Of a DNA stretch of 64,000 nucleotides, positions 51,063 to 59,433 are shown one piece after another. The DNA is from Bacteroidota bacterium. Lineage in GTDB: Bacteria > Bacteroidota > Bacteroidia > Chitinophagales > BACL12. The notes below the pieces were generated by a model. That model was not told the DNA's origin, searched no databases, and worked only from the letters and a program-made list of their open reading frames with translations. A program made the translations under genes and the position numbers. Location of the stretch: positions 248,001-312,000 of the forward strand of contig JADKEK010000005.1 of the NCBI GenBank assembly GCA_016718035.1, given 5' to 3'. Position 1 is the first letter of the stretch. Each line of letters starts with the position of its first letter.

Positions 51063-51953
51063 TTACACTACAGTTAAACCCGTTAAATTGGCCTGATTGT
51101 TTTTCAAAAACGCATAAGTCAGTTTATCCACCTTACAGTTTTCAAAAACCACTTTTTTCATTTTTCGGTTATACTTAAAAAACGTATTGGTTATATCCAC
51201 ATTTTTAAACGTCACATTATAAAAGGCGCAATTTTCAAAATGACAATTTTGTATTTTTCCATTAAAAGTAATGTTGCTGAATCCGGTATTTTTAAAGGAA
51301 GTGATGTTCCAAATTACATCGTTCACCGTGTTACTGTCAAAATAACCATTAATAAATTCTGCCCCTGAAAAATCCGCTTCTGAAAAATCGTTTTTACCGA
51401 TATTATTTTTCATTAAAACAGCATCTATAAATGAGCATTTGTTGAATTTATTATTTAGCAGGTTAGAGACTTCTATTTAGCCACCTCGTAAGTCAGAAGC
51501 TGTAAAATCACATTTTTCAATATTGTTGTTAGCCAAAACGAGTGCTGTCAATTCAGCATCATTAAATATGCAATTTTTCATGTTGGAACCACTAAACTGT
51601 TCTTTCAGGTTCTTTAATCCTGAAAAGTCGGCATCTGCCCAATTGCCTTTGGACATATCCCAATTCCACTCAAATTTTTTTCGGCCTGTCGGAAGGGGCT
51701 TTGCAGTAGGTTGTTCAATTGGTATTATTTCATCAGCGGATAAAATTGTATCTGAAAAATAATTTAAATCCACCCCTAAAAGTGCTGCCAGTTTGTTGAG
51801 TGTAACAATATCGGGTAATGATTCACCCCGTTCCCATTTTCCAACCGCTTGCGGACTTATTGCTATTTGCTGCGCGAGAGTTGCCTGTGAGAGATTAATT
51901 TTTTTTCTTGCTTCGGCAATTTTATTGCCAATTGATTTTGAATTAGGCATCAT
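51063..51953 (-). pseudogene. Helix-turn-helix/pentapeptide-repeat protein split by one in-frame stop
   Basis: The gene reads as one frame of 297 codons interrupted only by TAA at 51479-51477 (codon 159). Residues 1-75 are an XRE-type helix-turn-helix (SIGNKIAEARKKINLSQATL; ISPQAVGKWERGESLPDIVT). The rest is a pentapeptide-repeat-like region; it runs NDAELTALVLANNNIEKCDF and DLRGG up to the stop and resumes in the same frame with IEVSNLLNNKFNKCSFIDAV. The last part can restart at ATG 51413. The intact family is known in Bacteroidota as HTH-pentapeptide proteins. A recent nonsense change, a sequencing error or readthrough are possible. Confidence 0.8.
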
Positions 51954-52119
51954 ATTTATCGGTTTTGTTGATGCGACAAAAGTATTTTGAGCAGTTAGAA
52001 AACCTTGTATAAAACTAACAACTTATAGTTGTAAAACCACTACTTATAGTTGTTTTGCGCCAAACGTCGGTTGTTTTTCCAGAAAACCGTAGTAATGTTT
52101 AGCAATTACATGCTTTGGT

Positions 52120-52608
52120 TTATGGTTTTTCCCGTCCAACAAATCGTTCTTTACCCAATAAAAAATTGATGGCACGTGGAATGTTTTTTTGTAATGCAGT
52201 ATCGCTTTTTAAACCGGCTAAGTAACGAATTATTTCATGCTGCCTAGAGGGGGATAAGGTTTCAAAAACCATTTGTGCTTTTTTTTCTTTTTTCAATGCT
52301 GCAATAAACTGTGCCGGTGCTTCAATTGTTCGTGGTTTTGGGTCGAAGCGGACAGATATTTCAATTATTTCACCAATGCGTTTCGGAGAATTTTTTAACA
52401 TCGTGGTATTGATGTACAAACGCCACTCACCGCTAAATTTTACTAAGGTTTGTGTGTAGGGATTGCCGTTTACCTTCCCTGTGATTGGAATATGGCCTTT
52501 AGTTTTGCCCGATGCCACAAACAAACTTTGTAATAAATCTTCAGGCACGTCAACATAGGGGTTAACGCCTATTATTTTTAACTCAGATTTATACAGATAG
52601 GTTTTCAA
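52120..52608 (-). CDS. DUF1905/YdeI-like protein (TTG start)
   Basis: 162 residues. The only start in this frame is TTG at 52608; no ATG precedes the domain and a stop lies six codons upstream. The N terminus is DUF1905 (SELKIIGVNPYVDVPEDLLQ; GHIPITGKVNGNPYTQTLVK), and the C-terminal part is YdeI (EAPAQFIAALKKEKKAQMVF; ETLSPSRQHEIIRYLAGLKS; DTALQKNIPRAINFLLGKER). These proteins are grouped with bacteriocin- or peptide-protection proteins only by name. It stands 157 bases downstream of the DUF1801 gene ending at 52766. Confidence 0.82.
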   Translation of the reverse strand: MKTYLYKSELKIIGVNPYVDVPEDLLQSLFVASGKTKGHIPITGKVNGNPYTQTLVKFSGEWRLYINTTMLKNSPKRIGEIIEISVRFDPKPRTIEAPAQFIAALKKEKKAQMVFETLSPSRQHEIIRYLAGLKSDTALQKNIPRAINFLLGKERFVGREKP

Positions 52609-52765
52609 TGCGATAATAATTTAAACGCTTGTCATACAAGATATTATATTGTATGACCAGGTGTAAATGTAAGCAGGTAATTTTACTATTTGATATATGG
52701 AGGTTCCACCTTGAACATATTTACGACTTATTTTAATAGTCCAAGATCAGGAAGTACTTTTGATA

Positions 52766-53188
52766 TTAAGTTGTAGCAAACCCATGCTTTATTGCCGCTA
52801 ATAAAACGTCCACTTGAATATCTTTCAAAGCTTTAAATTTAATACAATAACCACTTATGCTTGCTTTACCTAAACTTTGTCCGTATGTTTTGGATAAAAA
52901 TAACTTATCGCTAAGTCCCATTATATATACTGAAATACCGCTTGTGTTGGCACTAATACCTATCTGGTAAAAAGGTTTTGTTTTGCCACCGGCATATTGC
53001 AGGTTTAATAAACCATAACCTATATTAGGATTTGAAACTACCTTGTTTTCGCTATTTTTTCCATCCAAAAACCATAGTTTACAATCCGGGTTAAGCGTTA
53101 CAATCATTTGATGTAACGCCTGCATATCGTTGCGTTTTGCTTCGGGCTGAGACGCAATATAATCGGATATTTCTTTTTGTATATCCAT
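52766..53188 (-). CDS. DUF1801 protein of the ArsR module 2
   Basis: 140 residues, DUF1801 through its whole length: QKEISDYIASQPEAKRNDMQ, NPDCKLWFLDGKNSENKVVS, NPNIGYGLLNLQYAGGKTKP, FYQIGISANTSGISVYIMGL and GKASISGYCIKFKALKDIQV. It starts 42 bases after the AHSA1 stop, so it probably belongs to the ArsR-AHSA1 transcript. The function is unknown. Compared with the DUF1801 at 50218 it shares the I-S-x-Y-x-x-G core. Confidence 0.83.
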   Translation of the reverse strand: MDIQKEISDYIASQPEAKRNDMQALHQMIVTLNPDCKLWFLDGKNSENKVVSNPNIGYGLLNLQYAGGKTKPFYQIGISANTSGISVYIMGLSDKLFLSKTYGQSLGKASISGYCIKFKALKDIQVDVLLAAIKHGFATT

Positions 53189-53230
53189 TTCTTATTAAAA
53201 ATGTAAAGGGTAATTAAAATTATTGAAATT

Positions 53231-53695
53231 TCATTTATTTGACGACAATACATTTTCAAGATTCTCCATACTCATGGTATAACCTTCTTTAAAGCCAAAT
53301 TCTATCATTCTTTCCATACGCGCGAGCGACTCATTATAAATTACAATGCGCACTACTGTTTGTTGATTGTATTCAATAAATGTGTAATCCCATTCAGAGC
53401 CTGTAATTTCCGGGGTTTCATCCTTATCGGCAAATGTGTTAAACAATTTAAAATTTGATAGTGGGGTAATGGCAAGGTATCGCTGTAAAATCCATCTTTC
53501 TTGTCCATCGGGGCTTATCATGGCATAAAATCTCCGGCCTCCAACGGTAAAATCCATGTATTTTGTTTTCGAGGTGAATGGTTTTGGAGCTACCCATTGG
53601 TCGAGAATTTCTGCTGTAGTAAATGCATTCCAAACTTGTTCAAGTGCTGCATCAAAAACACGGGTTATGGTGACAGTTTGGGATGTTTTATCCAA
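53231..53695 (-). CDS. AHSA1-type SRPBCC protein, module 2 (TTG start)
   Basis: 154 residues. The start is TTG at 53695; an upstream stop three codons earlier leaves no ATG. The fold is START-like: VTITRVFDAALEQVWNAFTT, AEILDQWVAPKPFTSKTKYM, VGGRRFYAMISPDGQERWIL and the closing MIEFGFKEGYTMSMENLENV. It begins 33 bases after the ArsR stop and is part of that module. It is a distinct paralogue of the AHSA1 protein at 41647 of module 1. Ligand unknown. Confidence 0.85.
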   Translation of the reverse strand: MDKTSQTVTITRVFDAALEQVWNAFTTAEILDQWVAPKPFTSKTKYMDFTVGGRRFYAMISPDGQERWILQRYLAITPLSNFKLFNTFADKDETPEITGSEWDYTFIEYNQQTVVRIVIYNESLARMERMIEFGFKEGYTMSMENLENVLSSNK

Positions 53696-53728
53696 AAGAA
53701 ATCATTTTGATAATGGTTGACATTTGAA

Positions 53729-54061
53729 TTATTTTCCATGATGATGTTTTTTTTGTTGAAGTAAAATATGGTCGAGTTGTGAAAATTGCATTTCTAAAAT
53801 GGTTTTAAATTGTACTACCCAAGCATCAATTTCGTTTATTTTATGCGCATTGACATGGTAATAAATTTCTCTGCCTTTTTGTTGCTGACCGACCAATTCG
53901 CACTCCGTTAATATTTGAATATGTTTGGAAATGGTTTGCCTGGTTGAATCAAAATTGGAAGCTATGGCACCGGGAGTCATAGCCTGAAATGCTAGTAATG
54001 TCAAAATCGCCCGTCTGGTGGGGTCGGCTATGGCCTGAAATATATCTCTGCGAGTTTCCAT
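53729..54061 (-). CDS. ArsR-family repressor, module 2
   Basis: 110 residues, a winged helix-turn-helix: METRRDIFQAIADPTRRAIL, TPGAIASNFDSTRQTISKHI (recognition helix), ILTECELVGQQQKGREIYYH (wing). It aligns without gaps to the module 1 ArsR (42118) over the first 85 residues; at positions 39-44 the recognition helix reads S-T-R-Q-T-I instead of T-A-R-P-T-V. It should bind the GCAG..CTGC boxes in its own promoter. The end is Lys/His-rich (QQKKHHHGK), possibly flexible. No metal-binding Cys pair is visible. Confidence 0.9.
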   Translation of the reverse strand: METRRDIFQAIADPTRRAILTLLAFQAMTPGAIASNFDSTRQTISKHIQILTECELVGQQQKGREIYYHVNAHKINEIDAWVVQFKTILEMQFSQLDHILLQQKKHHHGK

Positions 54062-54063
54062 TT

Positions 54064-54111
54064 ATGCAGCTATTTGACTGCAAATATAATGCAGTTATTT
54101 GACTGCGCAAA
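54064..54111 (-). promoter_or_regulatory. Promoter with duplicated ArsR operator, module 2 (GCAG..CTGC)
   Basis: Two 16-bp palindromic boxes GCAGCTATTTGACTGC (54066-54081) and GCAGTTATTTGACTGC (54091-54106) precede the ArsR ATG, 25 bases apart. The minus strand has -7 box TATATTTG (54088-54081) and -33 box TTTG (54111-54108), 19 bases apart. The layout equals that of module 1, with changed arms. Confidence 0.7.
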
Positions 54112-54240
54112 TTTTTTCGCATATTTTTTTCAAAAGGACTGCTTTTATAAAATGAAAAGGGAAAAACAACGGCAGAGCGTAATGTTGAAAAATTAATTAA
54201 TAAAACATCGCTGATAAAAAGTATAACACAAAACTAAAAG

Positions 54241-55695
54241 TCAATCTCTATAATTTAACGCAGGTTTTCTGTCACCTAATAGCGCACGGTAATAGTAATC
54301 GCCTTTAGACAAAATAAATTCTTCTTTGGCTTTTTTAATTAATTCAGGATTAGTAAATAAATCGATAGCTGTTAATGCCATAGTTTTTGAGGCAACCATC
54401 ATTCCTTTAATACCAATATCGGTTCCGCCACATGCAACAGCCTGCCAACTATGTGCAATAGTCCCGGGAACCCAGGTGGCGGTATTAACACCAACAGTCG
54501 GAACAACATAACTTACATCGCCAACATCGGTTGAACCAAGCGCACTTTCAATTTGGAGCGGTAAAATTTTTCCTGCCGTATTAATAGGAGGAATAATGCC
54601 GGTAAATCCGGATTGTATTGTATTGGCAAAAGCTATCTCTTCTGTGGTATAAGTAACACCACCAACTTTTTCTAAATTGGATTGCATATTTATAGCCAAT
54701 GTTTTATTAATAAGTAAATCGTGGGTGCCACCAATAATTTCGTAATCCATTTTTGTTTCCGTTCCTAACGCAGCACCTTCGGCAGCTTTTACAATTCTAT
54801 CGAAAATAGCAACAGCGGTAGCTTTATCAGGATGCCTCACATAATAATACACCTCAGCAAATTCGGGCACTACATTGGGTGCTTTGCCACCGTTGGTGAT
54901 AACATAATGCACGCGTGCCTCTTGTGGAATATGTTCACGCATCATGTTTGTCATATAATTTAAAGCTTCAACACCATCTAAAGCTGAACGTCCTTTTTCA
55001 GGTGCAACTGAAGCATGTGATGCAACACCATAAAATCTGAATTTAGCAGATTTATTAGCCAATGCACTGGTATAAGTTACTGCATTATTATCGGAAGCAT
55101 GCCAATGTAAAACAACATCAACATCATTAAACAACCCTTCACGAACCATATATACTTTGCCACTTCCGCCTTCTTCTGCGGGGCAACCATATACTTTGAT
55201 AGTACCTTTTAAATCACCTGATGCCAATAAATTTTTGATAGCTATTCCGGCAGCTACAGAACCGGTGCCAAATAAATTGTGACCGCAACCGTGACCATTA
55301 GGTTTATTTTCTATTGGTGATTTTGTTGCAGAAATATCTTGCGATAATCCGGGCAAGGCATCGTATTCAGCCAATATGCCAATAACCGGTGAGCCACTGC
55401 CATAGGTTGCTATAAAAGCAGTTGGCATGCCGGCAACACCAGATGTTACTGTAAATCCGTTTGCTGTTAATGTGTTTTGTAATAAACTTGAACTTTTTGT
55501 TTCTTTATAACCCAACTCTGCATAATCCCAAATGCTTAAAGCGATATTTTTATAACTATCGTAATTTGACTGAATTGCTGCTGCTGTCTCAGTTTTCAAA
55601 ACATCAATTGATTTGGCATTATTATTTTGAGCAAGACAATAAACGCTACCAAAAGAAAATATAAGGGATGTAATTATCAATTTCATTTTAAACAT
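54241..55695 (-). CDS. Secreted M20-family amidohydrolase/peptidase
   Basis: 484 residues with a signal peptide (LIITSLIFSFGSVYCLAQNN). The metal site includes LAEYDALPGLSQD, GHGCGHNLFGTG (two His), PAEEGGSGKVYMV (Glu), and VLHWHASDNNA (His). The dimerisation domain sits at residues 215-330 (ASHASVAPEKGRSALDGVEA), where the A-S-H-A motif is the conserved His of the lid domain. The branch is AbgB/HipO-like (amidohydrolase acting on acylated amino acids or p-aminobenzoyl-glutamate). The exact substrate is not clear. It stands alone with 179 and 83 base gaps. Confidence 0.85.
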   Translation of the reverse strand: MFKMKLIITSLIFSFGSVYCLAQNNNAKSIDVLKTETAAAIQSNYDSYKNIALSIWDYAELGYKETKSSSLLQNTLTANGFTVTSGVAGMPTAFIATYGSGSPVIGILAEYDALPGLSQDISATKSPIENKPNGHGCGHNLFGTGSVAAGIAIKNLLASGDLKGTIKVYGCPAEEGGSGKVYMVREGLFNDVDVVLHWHASDNNAVTYTSALANKSAKFRFYGVASHASVAPEKGRSALDGVEALNYMTNMMREHIPQEARVHYVITNGGKAPNVVPEFAEVYYYVRHPDKATAVAIFDRIVKAAEGAALGTETKMDYEIIGGTHDLLINKTLAINMQSNLEKVGGVTYTTEEIAFANTIQSGFTGIIPPINTAGKILPLQIESALGSTDVGDVSYVVPTVGVNTATWVPGTIAHSWQAVACGGTDIGIKGMMVASKTMALTAIDLFTNPELIKKAKEEFILSKGDYYYRALLGDRKPALNYRD

Positions 55696-55778
55696 AAAAT
55701 AATATTTTATCTTAAAATTATTTTTAATGATGTTATCAAAAAGAATAAACAGGAATGCTTAGTAAGCGTTATTTTCAA

Positions 55779-56441
55779 TTATTTTTTAATAATGAAAGAA
55801 GGGAGGTTATTGAACTTTGGTTTATTAATTGTGATCCCTTGTCCTGCAAAAAATTCATCTACAGCTTTTGTTTCACCTTCAACAATGCCATAATCATCTA
55901 AAATGAGCACACCGCCCGGTACCACTTTATCCCAAAGGTTTTCTAAAATCACTTTAGTGGGTTCGTACACATCAACATCGATATGCAATAATGCAATTTT
56001 TTCGGCAGCGTTGTTTGCCACAAATTCAGGGATAGTATTTAAAATATCGCCTTGAATTAAAGAATAGTTGTTAAATCCTTTTTTATTAAGCAACATTTCC
56101 AGGTCGCTTTTGCTGATGCCATAACCTCCGGCATTTTCAAAATTATGGACAAATTGTATATCACTTTCAAGTGCTAATGAATCGGGAAATTTACCGAATA
56201 TGTCAAACCCGAATACTTTTCTTTTTGATTCGTTTTCCAATAAATTTCTGAATGATAATAGACGCACGAGGGAAGCACCTTTGTAAACACCAAATTCTAA
56301 GATATCGCCTTCAATTCCGAGAATGTGATTATAGATTTCCAGATGATTGAGAAATTTACCAATTCTACTCGTTTCACAAGTTAAATAAAACCCATTTTCG
56401 TAATCCCATTTTTTTGATATGTCTACTGAGTAGTTTTTCAT
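55779..56441 (-). CDS. TylF/macrocin-type O-methyltransferase-like protein
   Basis: 220 residues of a class I SAM-dependent methyltransferase. The SAM site includes GDILEFGVYKGASLVRLLSF; the metal-binding region is ALLHIDVDVYEPTKVILENL followed by PGGVLILDDYGIVEGETKAV, with the D-D-Y-G motif usual in TylF/MycF enzymes. Asp residues in HIDVDVY and LDDYG would hold a Mg2+ ion. Family members act on sugars or small phenolics in antibiotic pathways or on unknown glycans. No gene of a sugar or antibiotic pathway adjoins it. Confidence 0.85.
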   Translation of the reverse strand: MKNYSVDISKKWDYENGFYLTCETSRIGKFLNHLEIYNHILGIEGDILEFGVYKGASLVRLLSFRNLLENESKRKVFGFDIFGKFPDSLALESDIQFVHNFENAGGYGISKSDLEMLLNKKGFNNYSLIQGDILNTIPEFVANNAAEKIALLHIDVDVYEPTKVILENLWDKVVPGGVLILDDYGIVEGETKAVDEFFAGQGITINKPKFNNLPSFIIKK

Positions 56442-56824
56442 TGCAAGCTGTTTTGTTTAGAAATGACGATGCCTGGTTTTTTGAATAGGCATTTCTAATG
56501 AAGTGCTAAAGTTAGTTAGAATTTTTGAGGAGATAAGACGTAGCAACAAATGGTAAACGGTATGCTTGTATCGCTTATTAGGCTTATGTTATTTTGTGGT
56601 TTTCAGTTTTGTGCGTGCTGTATTGGGATTTTTTTTTGCCATTACTTCACCCCAATATTCATACTAGAAGTTGGCAATTTAAAGCCATATTAAGTTGATT
56701 TTAGTTAATATTGCGCCTAGGGTCTAAAAATTCAGCATAAAACGTTAATGTGTAGTTTAGATGCCACTCAATTCAGATTGAAGTGACTAAAATTATAAAG
56801 GCTTTGCACTGAACGCGAGTGTTA
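56442..56824. other. 383-base gap without a gene
   Basis: AT-rich, with stops in every frame. No hairpin terminator or RNA gene was seen. It lies between the minus-strand methyltransferase start and the plus-strand RhuM relic, and probably marks the left edge of the segment acquired with the R-M cassette. Confidence 0.4.
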
Positions 56825-57046
56825 AATCTGGGAATTTCCTTGCATAAAGGGGATTACTTTACCGGACTTTTAGAAGAAATTGAAGAAATTCGGGTAACTG
56901 AGGGAAAATTTTACCAAAAGATATCCGATATTTATGCAGAAAGTAGTTTTAATTGTGGCCCACATTTGGAGGTAGCCAACTAGTTCTTTGCCATTGTTTA
57001 GAATCTAAGGAAATTTGTCATTTCTCATAACCAAGGTAGTGATGTT
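56825..57046 (+). pseudogene. Decayed RhuM-like gene fragment
   Basis: One frame encodes NLGISLHKGDYFTGLLEEIE, EIRVTEGKFYQKISDIYAES and, after TAG at 56981, FFAIV and a second stop TAG at 56999, then NLRKFVISHNQGSDV. This matches the C-terminal RhuM family pattern (E-I-R-x3-E-x2-F-Y-Q-K-I-x-D-I-Y-A ... F-F-A-x-V-x-N). At least two in-frame stops and the loss of both ends mean it is dead. Conserved matter continues weakly to about 57260. RhuM genes are often found beside restriction or toxin genes, and this one lies 480 bases upstream of the R-M cassette. Confidence 0.6.
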
Positions 57047-57527
57047 TAAGCTGATGATAATTGCTTTTAATACCACATCCAGTTTGTTTGCTTTGAAGTT
57101 TGCGCCTAATCAACAGTTTAGTAAACATAGTGATAAAGCGTCATATGGCAAGCAACTCGGAATGAAATTGCTGCGAAAAACAAATTTGCACCAATGTGTA
57201 TTTTATTAGCTGCGTTACCAGAAAAAGGTGGGCAATTTAAAAAGGCAAGTATTGGGTGAAAATAATAGTGTTTATTTTGTTTTAGTGTATGCTAAATCCT
57301 AAATAGCTCTGGGTACATATTTAAAAGCTTATCTGTTTTATTGGAGATACAATAATTCAAATAATAGTGAATTATATGAAATGAGAAATATGAATTAGAT
57401 TTTGACATGGTTGTTTAAAGTGTATTAGTAAAAAAATATAATAACAAAGTTTAAAAAGGAACAAAATAAATTTGTTATTCAATAGAAAGGATTGCTAAAT
57501 ATAGCACCACATAAAAAAACAAATTAA
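57047..57527. other. 481-base gap upstream of the R-M cassette
   Basis: Mostly AT-rich remnants. Bases 57160-57260 can be read as RNEIAAKNKFAPMCILLAAL on the plus strand and may be further decayed RhuM sequence. A TAAATTTG -7-like box (57467-57474) lies 54 bases before the methyltransferase ATG, but no good -33 element was seen. Confidence 0.4.
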
Positions 57528-58292
57528 ATGAGTACTGGAAGTGTGAAATCAGAAACGTCATCATTAAATGTTTATTCCAAAGAAAGGAATGTTGTCATTA
57601 AGAAAATTGAAAACGTCATAATAAGTGATGCCATCAAAACTAATGGGCCTAATATAATGGACGGGCTTACATTTTTGGACGGTATATTTAGTAATTCAAT
57701 TTCGGTGTGTTTCTTCGATCCTCAATATAGAGGAATTATGGATAAAATGAAATACGGAAATGAGGGGGTAAGCAGGCAAATTGAACGGTCTCAATTAAGC
57801 CAAATGTCTGAGGAAGTAATTTCAGAATTTATTCAAGAAATTGGACGGGTTCTTATTCCGAGTGGGCATTTGTTTTTATGGGTTGATAAATTCCATTTAT
57901 GCCAAGGTGTGTCAAGTTGGTTAAAGGACACTGATTTATCGATAGTTGATCTTATTACTTGGGATAAGGGAAAAATCGGAATGGGATATAGAACACGGAG
58001 AAAAACAGAATACCTGGTAGTAATTCAAAAACTACCAATAAAAGCAAAGGGAATTTGGACTAAACACAATATTCCGGATGTTTGGACAGAAAAGATTGTT
58101 GGAAAAATTCACCCCCATCAAAAACCACTTGAGTTGCAAAAGGCGTTAATCGAAGCTGTAACTAATGAGGGAGAATATGTAATTGACCCATGTGCAGGAA
58201 GTTATAATGTAATGGAGGCTTGCAAACAAATAAACCGTATATTCATAGGTTCGGATTTAAGAAACCCATACCAAGAAAATGGCACTAATTGA
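57528..58292 (+). CDS. Type II DNA methyltransferase, beta class
   Basis: 254 residues. Motif order is IV then I, as in beta-class amino-methyltransferases: catalytic motif IV DPQY (residues 64-67, SVCFFDPQYRGIMDKMKYGN), then GRVLIPSGHLFLWVDKFHLC (motif V/VI), HPHQKPLELQKALIEAVTNE (motif X), and SAM-binding motif I DPCAGSYNVMEAC at residues 220-232. DPQY in place of DPPY is a known variant. It overlaps the next gene by 14 bases and should modify the recognition sequence of the paired endonuclease. The target cannot be read from sequence. This plus-strand block is opposite to its neighbours, pointing to acquisition. Confidence 0.88.
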   Translation: MSTGSVKSETSSLNVYSKERNVVIKKIENVIISDAIKTNGPNIMDGLTFLDGIFSNSISVCFFDPQYRGIMDKMKYGNEGVSRQIERSQLSQMSEEVISEFIQEIGRVLIPSGHLFLWVDKFHLCQGVSSWLKDTDLSIVDLITWDKGKIGMGYRTRRKTEYLVVIQKLPIKAKGIWTKHNIPDVWTEKIVGKIHPHQKPLELQKALIEAVTNEGEYVIDPCAGSYNVMEACKQINRIFIGSDLRNPYQENGTN

Positions 58293-58944
58293 AAATAGTA
58301 AAGGACGCGAATCGGGCGGAGGTTACGAAAGACTTTTTGGTAATCAGTTATTAGGACATTTACTTTCAAGAGTTCAAGCATCTGTAATCACCTCCGGGAA
58401 TGAACTTGAGCATGTAATTATTGCTCATTCAAAAAGCATAGCGGATGTTGATAGTTTCCTCGCTCAACAGGAATTACCTCCAGGGACGTATCTCATTACT
58501 AAAAAAGCGATAAAAAAGTCGGCACTCAAATCAGATCAAGAGCCGGATTTATTAGTATTTGAAATTGAGCCACCGCATCGACACTGTTATATTATTGAAC
58601 TGAAGGATGGCGACAATTTTGATACTAAGAAGGCCGCAGGGGAAGTTGCTTTGCTGCAAAAATTTGAAAATCATATATCAAAAAAATTGCAGTTTACCAC
58701 TTCTATTCATGTTTGTTCTTTTAATCAAAACGACAAGGATAAAATTGTGGCTGGGTTTAAGAAAAAAATATCGATAGATATGGCAATGACAGGTAAAGAA
58801 CTTTGTGACTTATTGCATATTGATTACACAGAAATATTAGGATTAAGAATTGGTGAGCAGGGTAAAAATTTTGATTATTTTATAAGTCAGTTACTGGAAA
58901 TACCTGAGGCAAAAGAAGCAATACTTACAAAACTCATAGAATAA
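58279..58944 (+). CDS. Putative type II restriction endonuclease (PD-(D/E)XK fold)
   Basis: 221 residues. The active site is seen as Asp90 in SDQEPDLLVFEIE and Glu107-Leu-Lys109 in CYIIELKDGDNFD, the PD-(D/E)XK pattern with 16 residues between; an N-terminal helix with a conserved Glu (GGGYERLFGNQLLG) precedes it. The C-terminal half (TGKELCDLLHIDYTEILGLR) is helical and probably used for dimerisation or DNA contact. Translation is coupled to the methyltransferase by the 14-base overlap, typical of R-M pairs. No specificity can be assigned. Confidence 0.8.
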   Translation: MALIENSKGRESGGGYERLFGNQLLGHLLSRVQASVITSGNELEHVIIAHSKSIADVDSFLAQQELPPGTYLITKKAIKKSALKSDQEPDLLVFEIEPPHRHCYIIELKDGDNFDTKKAAGEVALLQKFENHISKKLQFTTSIHVCSFNQNDKDKIVAGFKKKISIDMAMTGKELCDLLHIDYTEILGLRIGEQGKNFDYFISQLLEIPEAKEAILTKLIE

Positions 58945-58955
58945 AATCAATAATT

Positions 58956-59270
58956 ATGTCTTTTCAATTTTTTGGTGTCTACTTCCAAGGGGATAACGAC
59001 ACAGAATACCGATGCGGATTTCACGATAACAATCATTACATGCCAATACTTGAAAGAAGAGATGCTTCAGGTTGGGTTGAAGTTAATCAACACAATGGAA
59101 CAGGAAGCGCTACACAGGCATGCAGAGATATTAGATCAGAACTTCCTGTTGTAATTAATTTCCCGGCCGGACATACGCAAAACGAAAGGATGGAACTAAT
59201 CAATCAAATTGTATATAATCTTAACAGGTACACAACAGAGCGTGTAAATTACCAGGGAGCTCATACATAA
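58956..59270 (+). CDS. Third small gene of the R-M cassette, unknown
   Basis: 104 residues, starting 11 bases after the endonuclease stop and on the same strand, so it is in the R-M transcript. It is soluble and mixed alpha/beta (FGVYFQGDNDTEYRCGFHDN; ASGWVEVNQHNGTGSATQAC; TQNERMELINQIVYNLNRYT). I do not recognise a family. It has no helix-turn-helix, so it is not a typical controller (C) protein. An accessory, toxin or antitoxin-like role is open. Confidence 0.65.
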   Translation: MSFQFFGVYFQGDNDTEYRCGFHDNNHYMPILERRDASGWVEVNQHNGTGSATQACRDIRSELPVVINFPAGHTQNERMELINQIVYNLNRYTTERVNYQGAHT

Positions 59271-59433
59271 CATATTTTTCCAAAGTGTGATGTAAATATT
59301 AAATAAGGTCACTGAAAAGTATGTACCTTATAAAATTCAAGCGTATAAAAATTTACCTTAATTACTTTTTTTATTGTTAGGACATTCATCTTGTACCTAA
59401 AATGGTGAACAATTGGGTTGCTCGACTAGAATA

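Noticed and set aside
31450..56441. Run of short single-domain genes on one strand (VOC, AAC(3)-I-like, Arr, DUF1801) looking like an integron cassette array
   Set aside because: No repeated attC-type sites (GTTRRRY/RYYYAAC pairs) were seen between the genes, several genes are coupled by overlap, and no integrase gene is present.
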